DNA from: Entrophospora sp. SA101
Taxonomy: Eukaryota; Glomeromycota; Glomeromycetes; Entrophosporales; Entrophosporaceae
Reading direction: 5' to 3'
DNA length: 21,680 nucleotides
NCBI GenBank assembly: GCA_958430865.1
Contig: CAUDNR010004389.1
Coordinates: forward strand, 131,025-152,704
Positions 10,601-19,436 of the stretch are shown here, piece by piece. A program made the translations under genes and the position numbers. The notes under the pieces were generated by a model. The model was given only the letters and a program-made list of their open reading frames with translations. It searched no databases and had not been told where the DNA came from. Position 1 is the stretch's first letter. Each line of letters begins with the position of its first letter.

Positions 10601-10967
10601 GTTTTAAACATACACCTAATTTTTCAACTTCCTTTCCAACTTCTCTTACAACATTTGAATCTATCTCAAAGCAACCAATCAAGTTGTGAATGCTACGATT
10701 ATTATTATCCATATGGTTGCAGCGCTCAATTTTTTCTTCATTATTCTCATTATCTACAATTACACATGGTGTGACCTTGGACTTAATTTCTTTTGGGACT
10801 TCCATATCAAATTCAGCTTCACCACTAAGATTTTCTTGTGCATCTTCATTATTTTCAAGTATTTCATCATCACAATAATCATCATCTGTATTATCAATAT
10901 TTGTAATTTCTCTTTGAAGTGCATCATAATCAAATGAAAGCATAGAATCAATTGGTGAGTTTTCCAT
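7608..10967 (-). CDS. Large intronless protein with Cys/His-rich module and DUF6589/transposase-like core
   Basis: One uninterrupted frame of 1119 residues. The first 100 residues are acidic and Asn-rich. A dense Cys/His module at about 157-230 (KLCLLCNRYKC, KLHLWNVC, PCRGLHDC, VCTDCLVLNGAHLH) probably binds zinc. The middle part (about 505-850) has features I associate with DUF6589 proteins and related transposase-derived families of fungi: VIDNIDIRDHTYSYG (about 510-524), LGAWHTNKAM (675-684) followed by a Gly-rich helix (SGYGLFGMARTLG), a helical stretch of about 100 residues, and AFDETMEIFGIKF (842-854). Acid and His residues in this order (D512, H679, D844) could form a catalytic site; that is inference. 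The C-terminus (about 970-1119) is acidic, then ends very basic (RTRKKKINNN), perhaps a nuclear signal. No terminal inverted repeats or reverse transcriptase were seen. The length, frame integrity and ordinary codon use suggest a living gene. The DUF6589 assignment is by eye. Confidence 0.7.
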   Translation of the reverse strand: MENSPIDSMLSFDYDALQREITNIDNTDDDYCDDEILENNEDAQENLSGEAEFDMEVPKEIKSKVTPCVIVDNENNEEKIERCNHMDNNNRSIHNLIGCFEIDSNVVREVGKEVEKLGVCLKHLNLDQNKFHRPIEGESRIKATQPFYNGTIHKKLCLLCNRYKCFYTRGDACKLHLWNVCNRNIQVPCRGLHDCPAIIEHPILASIPENTQRVRYVCTDCLVLNGAHLHVKPGSGKKSSSCVDRKKHKEDSTSSLRLIARWINNVASSNNNDTKNNLLNLLINKVIGDFNTTETKATLPSSSTVIGSSDNLLIPSFFHLNIALAVKNVNMNEDEENSQLDSKTFKNYGEILANSIWQTRNIIKENKLPLEEPESLDEFYEAIPKNLTSFFNSLITNLYEKKHEIVKKKQKQLNLPETEIKYPLIKKITTFLTSVILKFAFPHTKIWFAQIISSLCQNPKLLPYLHSILQTVQVASHSKRHEYRVRNERISNIVPASRLEIGPNIWNLAVIDNIDIRDHTYSYGNIFDVTCNIKHAVVRIALQYKLPHPVGIPIDDSEQILPEPIFSGQFANEWVVKYDDVFSTLYEENNRDFGIERINESIRKYIKPGHNLPTPNLVILQGGPEANSNDNVYESCDMYLYDFGMSGTLDLACDQAIYQRLNNYSNPHQTLNCILGAWHTNKAMCNTLISAFSGYGLFGMARTLGTRYLDKLEKVVDYRSTFRVLELIWAAVGIAIHLYKKNNNISTDDILASNNNVLKVWLHYYKWAGLLISHKMGIRMANLELQLKSLESFAPIFPVTKKYKYAESVTRFLIHVSRNPELQKRLQAVPSVNLTKENHYLAFDETMEIFGIKFVKQNLPGNVKSSEDLKNLIKTVQVERERMLTLYDEIVDESNVLRRDRKVNEHKEAMWGLVDELLKTFESILPERSILLKETTQLTREGYQRLFTSYEKGVVRLKKIIEQDIDLTEPRTTVGRGRQDLVPLKVKDIRKLVNTNYVEEFEGAEMQIEEVPIVETDITLVEEEEITPMEIDETGEEKDRPQPEQQTSNSSLNPEYKDKVQEYLSVIEEYKDFLPAEVIENLIITLKEYTNTNYWTRKRIYDRWYDKMKRTRKKKINNN

Positions 10968-12071
10968 TTTATTATTAATTATCTATTACTAAATTTTTAT
11001 TATTTAAAAAAATGTATGGGTTTTTTCTAAAGTTTTAATTGCTTGATTAAAATATGATTGAATTATTGAATTATCGATTCTTGAATATTGTATTTATAAG
11101 TTTTTTAATCAAGAAAATCGTGACTTGTTTAGTATTTTTCTTTGCCACTAAAGCCACTTCGGCCATTTACAGCCACTCGTTTATGGCGGGTATAGTAACA
11201 ATATTAATATGGAATTTCTAAATATTGTAATGATTGACATTCTAGAATTTATTTAAAAATAGTATCGACATGATACACATTATGCAACAAAAAAAATTAA
11301 TCTTAAAATATTAATTAATATTAATATTATCTTAATATTAATAATCCCTTATTATTATGAATTAATGGTTAACCCTTGTGAAAATAAAGTAATACAAATT
11401 TTTATTTGAATTAAATTCTTATTTGAATTATTTGAATTAAGATTGACTGTATTACGATTATGAATTAAAAAATTTATTAGTAAGTGAATTTACTTTTATG
11501 AAATTGGCTTTATCTTATAAAAAGATGAATGGTATAAATTATTTTGATAACTTGTAAATTTATTCAATAGTTAAAGTCTTCCTCCAAAACTTTTCTCTGT
11601 GGTAACACATATCAGTCATTTTTAATAGTACAACACATATAACAATAAATATCTTAAAAAACCAGTTTTAAATTAATAAATTAATTATTTTCATGACTAA
11701 ACCATTAAACCATTAGTCGCAAGACATTTACACTAATTAGCACAAGTTTCTTTTCTATTTATAAAATTCTAATTTGGAAAATAGATTAAACAGATAATTA
11801 TGTAAAATTTTTATTAGGCCACCTGTTAAATGAATTGTAGTGGGGGTGGGGTGAATATAAATGTCATTGGTGTTACATAATGAATAATTTGAGGCTGGCT
11901 GTACATGAAAAATGAAATTTATATGAATTTTGGATTTGCAAATTGCATATGATATTTTGTATTTCAATCTTTAAAATCTTTTTTTTTTTTTGAAAAAAAG
12001 ATTACATTCGTTCTTTTTTCTATTAAATAAATACTAGAAAACACAAAATGTGAGTCAAATTTATTGAAAAT
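10968..12071. promoter_or_regulatory. Divergent intergenic region between the long intronless gene and the zinc-knuckle gene
   Basis: About 1.1 kb of AT-rich DNA from which the two neighbouring genes diverge, so it should hold both promoters. The one patch of different composition is 11143-11190, where GCCACT occurs three times (near 11143, 11152 and 11171) beside TTCGGCCAT and ATGGCGGG. No TATA box could be picked out against the AT background and no gene was seen. Confidence 0.4.
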
Positions 12072-12656
12072 ATGACAAACACTAACAATAATCATAATAA
12101 TTCTAACAACAACAATGATGATACTATCATCAAAAATAAAATTTTGAACATTCACAGTGACCTGGTCTCTTCTCAAAAAAATTTAATTTCGTTAACGAGC
12201 AACCTATTCCAATTCTATGCTACTTGTACCACTACTACTAATAATAACAACCACAACAACAATATTAATAATAATAATAATAATAATTGTAATTGTAATT
12301 TGGACATTGGTAACTACAACAATAATATTTTGGACATTGGTAACAACGACAATAATAATAATTTGGATATTGGTAACAATGACAATAATATTTTGGACAT
12401 TGGTAACGATGACAATAGTAATTTGGATAGTAGTAGTGGCAACAACCTTAATAATACCAATAATAGTAGTAGTGGTTCCAAGTGTTACTTTTGTGAAATG
12501 ATTGGACATCTCCACTACAATTGTCCTAATGTGAAGGAAGAGTACCTTGATAAATGCTTCAGGTGTCTGGAGCTGGGCCACTTCGCAGGATCATGCAATA
12601 GACCTAGAAAAAAAAAGGATTTTATATTTAAAGATAGTTTCATTAGACCGGAGTAA
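12072..12656 (+). CDS. Asn-rich protein with two CCHC zinc knuckles
   Basis: An intronless frame of 194 residues. The N-terminal two-thirds is dominated by Asn and includes four in-frame copies of a (I/N)LDIGN(N/D)(D/Y)N unit at about residues 76-117, encoded by a 30-33 bp DNA minisatellite. Two zinc knuckles of the form CX2CX4HX4C follow: Cys138-Cys141-His146-Cys151 and Cys162-Cys165-His170-Cys175. The protein then ends in a short basic stretch (RPRKKKDF). CCHC knuckles bind single-stranded RNA or DNA and are found in retroviral-type Gag proteins and in cellular RNA-binding proteins such as CNBP. Here there is no protease, reverse transcriptase or integrase nearby, so a Gag origin is only a possibility. 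The start is the first Met after an in-frame stop. The knuckles are certain; whether the gene is expressed at this length is less so. Confidence 0.65.
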   Translation: MTNTNNNHNNSNNNNDDTIIKNKILNIHSDLVSSQKNLISLTSNLFQFYATCTTTTNNNNHNNNINNNNNNNCNCNLDIGNYNNNILDIGNNDNNNNLDIGNNDNNILDIGNDDNSNLDSSSGNNLNNTNNSSSGSKCYFCEMIGHLHYNCPNVKEEYLDKCFRCLELGHFAGSCNRPRKKKDFIFKDSFIRPE

Positions 12657-12665
12657 TCCATTTTT

Positions 12666-12838
12666 TTCTTGCCAGAGCACCAGGGGTGGCCCTTGGTGGG
12701 CCGGTGCATCTGGGACATTCAGACCCTGGGTGGGTTTGAATGTTTTAAAAAATTTTTTTTTTAAAAATTGTTTTTTTTTTAAAATTTTGTTTTTAAAAAA
12801 TTTTGTTTTTTTAAAATTTTTTTTAATTTTTCATTAAT
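12666..12838. other. GC-rich block followed by a T-rich tract
   Basis: Just after the zinc-knuckle gene, about 70 bp (12670-12740) is far richer in G and C than its surroundings. It includes a perfect 5-bp hairpin GGCCC-TTGGT-GGGCC at 12688-12702. It runs into GGGTGGGTTTGAATG and then about 95 bp made almost only of T with short A runs. A GC-rich head with a homopolymer tail recalls a SINE or processed insert, but no polymerase III box or target-site duplication could be defined. Confidence 0.35.
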
Positions 12839-12910
12839 AAATTGATCATTGAAACAATTTATATAGTAATTATCACATTTATATAACAAGTGTTGTTGCT
12901 TTATTATTAT

Positions 12911-15440
12911 CCATTGATGTATAAAAAAATTGTTTTTACCTTCGCAACTGATTTGAATCCAAAATTTTAAAAATTCGTAATTCTACCAATTCTTGAGTTA
13001 AGTTGACGATCTTATATTCATTTAAAAGCCAAAGTTCCAACATTAATCATACTAAAAAATCGTATGTTGTTATTATGTAAACTTTAAAGATCGTTGACAA
13101 TTTAAAATATTAACAATCTACACCTAAATTAAATTAATCATTATCATTTGATTTAATCTTAACCAAAATTCAATTGATTGAAATAAACCTTTGTAGTCTT
13201 ACTTCTTAACCTATATGTTATGCTTATACATGATTATCATTCATTGATGTACAAAAAAATTGTTTTTGATTTTTTAAACCTTCGCAACTGATTTGAATCC
13301 AAAATCTTAAAAATTCTTAATTCACCAATTCTTGATATAAGTCGACGATCTTATATTCATTTGAAAGCTAAAGTTTCAACATTAATCATACTAAAAAATC
13401 GTATGTTGTTATTATGTAAAATTTAAAGATCGTTGGAAGTTAAAATCTCAACAATCTACGCCTATATAATCAATTAATCAATTATCATTTGATTTAATCT
13501 TCAAAATTTAATTGATTGAAATAAAACCTTTTTAGTTTTACCTGCTTTAACCTATATGTTATGCCTATGCATTCCTTGATGTATAAAAAAATTGTTTTTA
13601 CCTTCGCAACTGATTTGAATCCAAAATTTTAAAAATTCGTAATTCTACCAATTCTTGAGAAAAGTTGACGATCTTATATTCATTTAAAAGCCAAAGTTCC
13701 AACATTAATCATAATAAAAAATCATATGATGTTATTATGTAAACTTTAAAGATCGTTGGAAGTTAAAAATCTCAACAATCTACACCTATATAATCAATTA
13801 ATCAATTAATCATTATTATTTGATTTAATCTTCAAAATTTAATTGATTGAAATAAAACCTTTTTAGTTTTACCTGCTTAACCTATATGTTATGCTTATGC
13901 ATTCATTGATGTATAAAAAATTGTTTTTGATTTTTTTAAACCTTCGCAACTGATTTGAATCCAAAATTTTAAAAATTCGTAATTCTACCAATTCTTGAGA
14001 GAAGTTGACGATCTTATATTCATTTAAAAGCTAAAGTTTCAACATTATCATATTAAAAAAAATTGTGTGTTGTTATTATGTAGACTTTAAAGATCGTTGA
14101 CAATTTAAAATATTAACAATCTACACCTAAATTAAATTAATCAATTATCATTTGATTTAATCTTCAAAATTTAATTGATTGAAATAAAACCTTTTTAGTT
14201 TTACCTGCTTAACCTATATGTTATGCTTATGCATTCATTGATGTATAAAAAATTGTTTTTGATTTTTTTAAACCTTCGCAACTGATTTGAATCCAAAATT
14301 TTAAAAATTCGTAATTCTACCAATTCTTGAGAGAAGTTGACGATCTTATATTCATTCGAAAGCCAAAATTCCATCATTTATCATAATAAAAAATCGTAAG
14401 TTGTTATTATGTAAACTTTAAAGATCGTTGGAAAGTTAAAATCTCAAAAATCTATGCCTATATAATCAATTAATCATTATAATTTGATTTAATCTTCACC
14501 AAAATTCAATTGATTGAAATAAAAACTTTTGTAGTATATATTACCTCAACCTATATGCTATGCTTATACATGATTATCATTCATTGATGTATAAAAAAAA
14601 ATTGTTTTTGATTTTTTACTGATTTGAGTCCAAAATTTAAAAAATTTGTAATTCTACCAATTCTTGAGCTAAGTTGATGATCTTATATTCATTCGAAAGC
14701 CAAAGTTCCATGATTTATCAACCAAAAAAATCGTATGTTGTTATTATGTAAACTTTAAAGATCATTAGAAAGTTAAAATCTCAATGATCTACACCTATAT
14801 AATCAATTAATCATTATAATTTGATTTAATCTTCACCAAAGTTCAATTGATTGAAATAAAAACTTTTGTAGTATATTACCTCCTTAACCTATATGCTATG
14901 CTTATACATGATTATCATTCATTGATGTATAAAAAAATAGTCTTGGATTTTTTTTTACACCCAAAAGTTTAAAATTTCAAAATTTTGTAATTCTACCAAT
15001 TCTTGGCATAAGTTGACGATCTTATATTCATTTGAAAGCCAGAGTTCTATCATTAATCATACTAAAAAAATCGTATGTTGTTGTTATGTGGACTTTAAAG
15101 ATCGTCAGAAAGTTAAAATCTCAGCAATCTACGCCTATATAATCAATTAATCAATTATCATTTGATTTAATCTTAACCAAAATTCAATAAAAAATTTTGT
15201 AACCTCACCTTCACAATTTATATGTTATACTTATAGATTATTACCATTCGTTGGTGTATAAAAAAATAGTCTTGGATTTTTTTTTACACCCAAAAGTTTA
15301 AAATTTCAAAATTTTGTAATTCTATCAATTCTTGGAATAAGTTGATGATCTTAGATTCATTTGAAAGCTAAACTTTCATCATTAATCAACCAAAAAAATT
15401 GTATGTTGTTATTGTGTAGACTTTAAAGATCGTTGACAGT
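12911..15440. repeat. Satellite array, eight units of about 329-346 bp
   Basis: Units are anchored on TTGATGTATAAAAAAATTG-like boxes, with the GATGT at 12916, 13246, 13578, 13908, 14240, 14586, 14924 and 15253 (last box GGTGT). Spacings are 330, 332, 330, 332, 346, 338 and 329 bp; the last unit is cut short near 15440. Every unit contains GACGATCTTATATTCATT (or one-base variants), an AAAATCGTATGTTGTTATTA-like box, ACTTTAAAGATCGTT and ATTTGATTTAATCTT. CGATCTT and AAGATCG within each unit are complementary and could pair. Units 1-5 share CCTTCGCAACTGATTTGAAT, while units 7-8 have a different segment with CACCCAAAAGTTTAAAATTT in its place, so the array has sub-families. No unit encodes a shared open frame. 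Confidence 0.93.
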
Positions 15441-15693
15441 TAACCACTCACATTAAAATTCCTTGGTTTGATTAATATACAAAAAACCAATATTTTGCAT
15501 CTCTCTTCTCCTTTTCCTGGTATCATTATATTTGCTTGCTTAACCATTATTAATTACATTTATCATTGTAGGAATAAAACATAAAGGAATTTTTAATGTC
15601 TATTTATAAAAAACCATAAACCATATTTATATAATATTATCTTTTTAATATTATTGATTTTTAAAATAAATGATTTTACTATAAAAGACATAC

Positions 15694-15832
15694 CTAAGTG
15701 ATCAAGAGCCTGTAAATATTCATAATAATGTAATATTTGGGCATTTATTTCTACTTTTGTTTGCAATTGGACGCGCCAAACCAATTTCTGCATATACGAG
15801 TATAAAGGCAAAATTTGACTTTGAGGGTCAGA
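15694..15832 (-). pseudogene. Exon-like coding remnant of unknown family
   Basis: A 46-codon stretch open on the minus strand, ending in a good GTATGT donor at 15693. It reads with ordinary composition (YSYMQKLVWRVQ, then EINAQILHYYEYLQALDHL). If spliced to an acceptor at about 15604 it gains 16 residues and a stop. There is no start codon and no upstream exon could be joined, because the region to the right is the regulatory part of the next gene. It is best read as a gene fragment, or the 3' end of a gene whose other exons I cannot find. Confidence 0.35.
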
Positions 15833-15991
15833 TTATTTTCGGTTTTATTAACAACCTGCCTTAAAAAATTTCATAAAGCAGATACATATGATAAAGAAAT
15901 TATATATCAAATTTGGTGGTGGTTGCTACACAGCAAGGGTATCAAACGAGGGTGTGAAGACATTCAATTATAAAATTTCACTATGTAAATT

Positions 15992-16196
15992 CGAATTTTA
16001 CTATGATGCAGATCATCCAAATTTTACTATGTTTTACAACCTCCTATAGATCGGCGGGAAATGTCATGCGACTAGTAATTAACATTTACGGATTTACGGT
16101 GATTTTTGCATACAATCAAAATCTACTAAATTTGAAATTGAATAAATACTAACACTTACACTAGATTGTTTGGTATGTATTCATAGTAAAATTCGT
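15992..16196. repeat. 15-bp inverted repeat framing the GLTSCR1 gene's upstream region
   Basis: CGAATTTTACTATGA at 15992-16006 and its exact complement TCATAGTAAAATTCG at 16181-16195 face each other over about 175 bp, directly upstream of the start codon at 16228. A further TTTACTATG copy lies at 16023-16031. It could be a small terminal-inverted-repeat element or a binding-site arrangement. No target duplication was seen. Confidence 0.45.
16053..16061 (+). promoter_or_regulatory. E2F-type site GGCGGGAAA
   Basis: A perfect match to the core TTTCCCGCC/GGCGGGAAA bound by E2F/DP factors, 167 bp upstream of the start codon. It is a rare GC-rich word in this AT-rich background and is copied exactly in the inverted duplicate (21617-21625). 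A single match by eye is modest evidence. Confidence 0.3.
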
Positions 16197-16227
16197 GTTA
16201 CGTATACTCTGAACCTGCAATACGACT

Positions 16228-16465
16228 ATGACGACACCTATAACAATTACACCAAAACCTACTACAATACCAATTACGTCCACATCATCAACACCAATAA
16301 CTGAAACTACTTCAGAATTTAAATCTTCCACTAGAAAATATCATAAAACAGGAAAGTATTCTAAAAAACGTGCTACAACAGAAGAAACTGATTATTCAGC
16401 TAACAACAACAACAACACTGCTACTGCTACTGCTACTGCTACTGCTACTGCTACTGCTACTGCTT

Positions 16466-16499
<34 letters not shown>

Positions 16500-17740
16500 T
16501 ATTCCTACTGCTCCTACTCCTACTACTGGTAATACTATTAGTAACTCTATACAAGAAACACGTTCATATGTACCTACAATATTACCAAAGAATGCTGCTA
16601 TTCCTTCTACCACCACTACATCGACTACAAATGCAAATTTAACTCCAATCTATCCATTAACAACACAGTCTACTACTCAGTACTATCAAAGAAATTTTGC
16701 ATCTTCTTCCTCTTCTAATTATCTGAGTAATTTAATGCCTCATGGCGTAAAAAGAAACTATCAAGATCATTATAATCAATCAACAACAACAACACCTACC
16801 AATTCTTTGCAGATGACCAATAATAGTAATAATAGTAATAGTAATAATACATCTTTACCTATTACTAATAGAATAACAACAACGTCATCATCAACACCAA
16901 CTACTACTATGGCACAACCACCATCTTTAATGTATTCACATCATCATCAACCTAAACAATTTTATCAACAACAACAACAACAACATCAAAGCGGTTCAGC
17001 CGTTACAAATCCTCCTTCTTCCCGTGATCCAAGATCATCATATCAAGAGTTGGCGAATTCAAAAACTGCCGAAGAAGTTTCTCATCACAATCATCTTGTG
17101 CAAAGGTTAGTACATAATATATATTTGTGTGTGTATACGTGCGTATGAAATATACATATAATATTTCTATATTATATTTATAATTAATTAGATTCGATTC
17201 AGCCATAAAGAAAGATCAAATATCTGTTTTTCAACCTGATTACAGAACACATTTTCGTTCATATCAGGATGCAGTATCCAGACTTTTACCTTATCACATA
17301 TTTGATTATCCACAAGAGGATATGAAAGCTAATGATCAAATAAACGAATTAGACGGTGTGTAAATGCGCGTGGATGCATGCATATGTATTTGTATATTTT
17401 GTATTAATTAATTATTTACGTTTTTTATTTTTAATATTAATAATTATTAGCAACAAAGGTTGCAATAAAACATTATAAAAGAAAAAAAGCAATTATGGAT
17501 AAATTTGATGAACTTATCAAAAAAGAGGCAAAGGTTAATTGATGGTATTTGTTTTGTTTTATTTACATGATAAATATAACTAACATATTTTATTAAATTT
17601 ATTATTTTTTTTAGTTACCATATTCAATTCACACAAATCTTTGCGAGAAACTAATTTATGAAAATGAAAAGGCAAAAACTGCAACACTTCGAGAAGAATG
17701 TTTTCAACTTGCTGAACTTTTAAAGAAAACTCCAAGATGA
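16228..17740 (+). CDS. GLTSCR1/BICRA-domain protein, predicted SWI/SNF subunit
   Basis: Four exons are inferred: 16228-17105, 17192-17355, 17451-17533 and 17615-17740. All introns are GT...AG, phases agree, and the product is 416 residues. The first 290 residues are low complexity: Thr/Ser-rich, a (Thr-Ala)8 run at residues 64-79, nine Ala at 82-90, and Gln and His runs. The conserved part is the C-terminal 120 residues, starting DQISVFQPDYRTHFRSYQDA, then VSRLLPYHIFDYPQED, then a helical Lys/Glu-rich tail to the stop. Animal GLTSCR1 (BICRA) and GLTSCR1L have the same order: a PDY-x-T-x-F-x-S box, a D(A)xxRLLPYH core and a coiled tail. In animals this domain anchors the protein in the non-canonical BAF chromatin remodelling complex; a similar nuclear role here is inferred. 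The gene converges on the HDAC gene. Its promoter and first 65 codons are duplicated in reverse at 21256-21680. Confidence 0.85.
16417..16497 (+). repeat. Coding microsatellite (ACTGCT)8 and (GCT)9
   Basis: Eight perfect ACTGCT units (16417-16464), TCTACT, then nine GCT triplets (16471-16497), all in frame and encoding Thr-Ala and poly-Ala. Length change in steps of six or three would keep the frame. The inverted duplicate loses identity after the first ACTGCT unit, so this repeat marks the rearrangement breakpoint. Confidence 0.95.
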
Positions 17741-17834
17741 TAGATAAATTTCTTTATTTTATCAAGAAAATGACTTTATAATAAAAACCTTTACAGAATG
17801 CAAATATGGATTATATGTATAGATGATGATGATT

Positions 17835-17875
<41 letters not shown>

Positions 17876-18102
17876 AATGAAAACGATGAAAATAAAATGA
17901 TGAGATGATGAGTAGTATACACGATGTATGTATCTACATAAATGAAATATAACAGATAGCGTAGTCAATAGTATAGTATAATTAATATGTAATATAGTTT
18001 TTACAAAATAAAATAAAAAATCATATGTTCTCAAAATATAAATTGGTCAAAGTCAAAAAAGAAAATATTAATTGATGGATATCTAAATACCTATATCAAT
18101 AC
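17741..18102. other. Convergent 3' region with (GAT)n microsatellite
   Basis: The 362 bp between the stop codons of two genes that face each other. It contains an almost pure GAT/ATG trinucleotide run at 17822-17876. No gene is seen; both transcripts probably end here, possibly overlapping. Confidence 0.7.
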
Positions 18103-19436
18103 CTATATAACCTTCACAACTTCTCCTGACCCCCCATTGCCACCAAATTCACTATGACGATAATTATTATTATCAACATCAGTTATAATAATCTCAATAC
18201 CATTAGCATTATTATAATTATTATGGTATTCATAATTGTTATAATAATTACCAATATTTCTCATTTTATCATCATTATTATTTTCAATATTATCAATCAA
18301 ATTAAATTTTTCGAATAAATTTAAAATACTTGATGAAATAATATCAGCATTTTTTTTTTGATAACCACCGCTTAACACCATAACAATGGGTATATCGTGA
18401 TCAAAAGCCATTCTGAACACCATTTCATCACGTTTTATTATTCCGTCACTGCTCAAATCCATACAACCCAACGGATCACCTTCTAGGCAATCAGTTCCGG
18501 CATTGTAAATGATAAAGTTTGGATGAAATTTGTGGAATGATTGGAATATTTGTGATTGGATTAGTGGGAGGTATTTCAAGTCGGATTTAAGATCTGGGGT
18601 CGTTAATGGAATTGGTGTGGTTACTGATGAGAATGCATCGTTATCTTGTGGATAAATTTGTGCGTTGAATGCATCTACTATATGAACTTTATCGTTGTTT
18701 GCTAAATCTCTTTCATATCCATTTCCCTACAATAATAACAATAATGTTAATAATGAAATAAAAAATAAAAAATTTTTTTTTACAATAATTCAATATATAA
18801 ATTTATTTAACAACCTGATGAGCATCTAGATCAATAATCATAATTCTAGAAACCTGATCTGGATGTTTACTTAAAGTTCTTTCAACCATTAAACTTATGT
18901 CAGCATAAACACAAAATCCACCACCGCCATCATAATGAGCATGATGAAACCCACCACCCAAGTTAATAGCCCATCCATACTTCAATGCCAACTCGGCTGC
19001 CAAAGCACTGCCGCCAGTTTGTAATAACATTGGGTCTAAAACTTTTTTTTTCAATAACTGTTGTGGTAAAACTGCTACAATTGGTAGTTCTAGAATTTTT
19101 TGCAAGTGTGCATTACTGTTCAACGATTCCAAGTATCTTAACGAGTGGACATTTTCCAAGTCTTCTTGTGTTGGTGGTAATGGTTCATAGAATGAAGATT
19201 GTGTTAGATTTTGATGACTTGACGAAATCAAAGTTTTATGAATTCTTTTAAATTTTTGTGTATCAAATGGATGGATCTGTTATGATTTTTGGTTTTGTGA
19301 GAAAAAAAAATTTTTTAACCAACCAAAATAAAAAATAAAAAAAATCATAAATCATAACCTTTTCCAATGACCAAAATGCAATATTATAACCTGGATGATA
19401 TACAATTGGAATTTTTGAAGTAGTTGAAGTGGTCAT
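18103..19436 (-). CDS. Class IV histone deacetylase (HDAC11-like)
   Basis: Three exons are inferred on the minus strand: 19436-19359, 19276-18815 and 18726-18103. All introns are in phase 0 with GT...AG, giving 387 residues. The protein follows human HDAC11 from its start: IVYHPGYNIAFWSLEKIHPFD, then LQTGGSALAAELALKYGWAINLGGGFHHAHYDGGGGFCVYAD, IIDLDAHQGNGYERD, YNAGTDCLEGDPLG, IIKRDEMVFRMA and SGGYQKKNADIISSSILNLF. Zinc and active-site residues are all present: His137-His138, Asp177, His179, Asp259 and Tyr302. The enzyme should remove acyl groups from lysine; animal HDAC11 prefers long fatty-acyl groups, and whether this one does is not visible. After residue 325 there is an Asn/Tyr-rich tail of about 60 residues not found in HDAC11. 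The Met at 19436 fits the family's N-terminus. Class IV enzymes are usually described as missing from Dikarya. Confidence 0.93.

Noticed and set aside
10250..10774. 174-codon open frame on the plus strand
   Set aside because: It lies antisense to the long minus-strand gene and has no domain; the Cys/His richness is a mirror of the zinc module codons.
7608..10967. Long intronless gene considered as a retrotransposon polyprotein
   Set aside because: No YXDD reverse transcriptase, integrase zinc motif or protease signature was seen, and no long terminal repeats flank it.
12204..12581. Minus-strand open frame rich in Ile/Val/Thr
   Set aside because: It is the complement of the Asn-repeat coding region of the zinc-knuckle gene, so only a repeat shadow.
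12715..12745. GGGTTTGAATG considered as a tRNA T-loop or polymerase III B box
   Set aside because: No acceptor stem or anticodon arm can be folded around it.
12911..15440. Regularly spaced repeats considered as a CRISPR array
   Set aside because: Units are about 330 bp and similar along their length, with no short repeat/unique spacer pattern; this is a eukaryotic satellite.
16370..16642. Leu-rich plus-strand and Ala/Val-rich minus-strand frames
   Set aside because: Both are other-frame readings of the ACTGCT/GCT microsatellite inside the GLTSCR1 gene.
17762..18034. Minus-strand open frame with a long Ile run
   Set aside because: It is the translation of the GAT microsatellite in the convergent 3' region.
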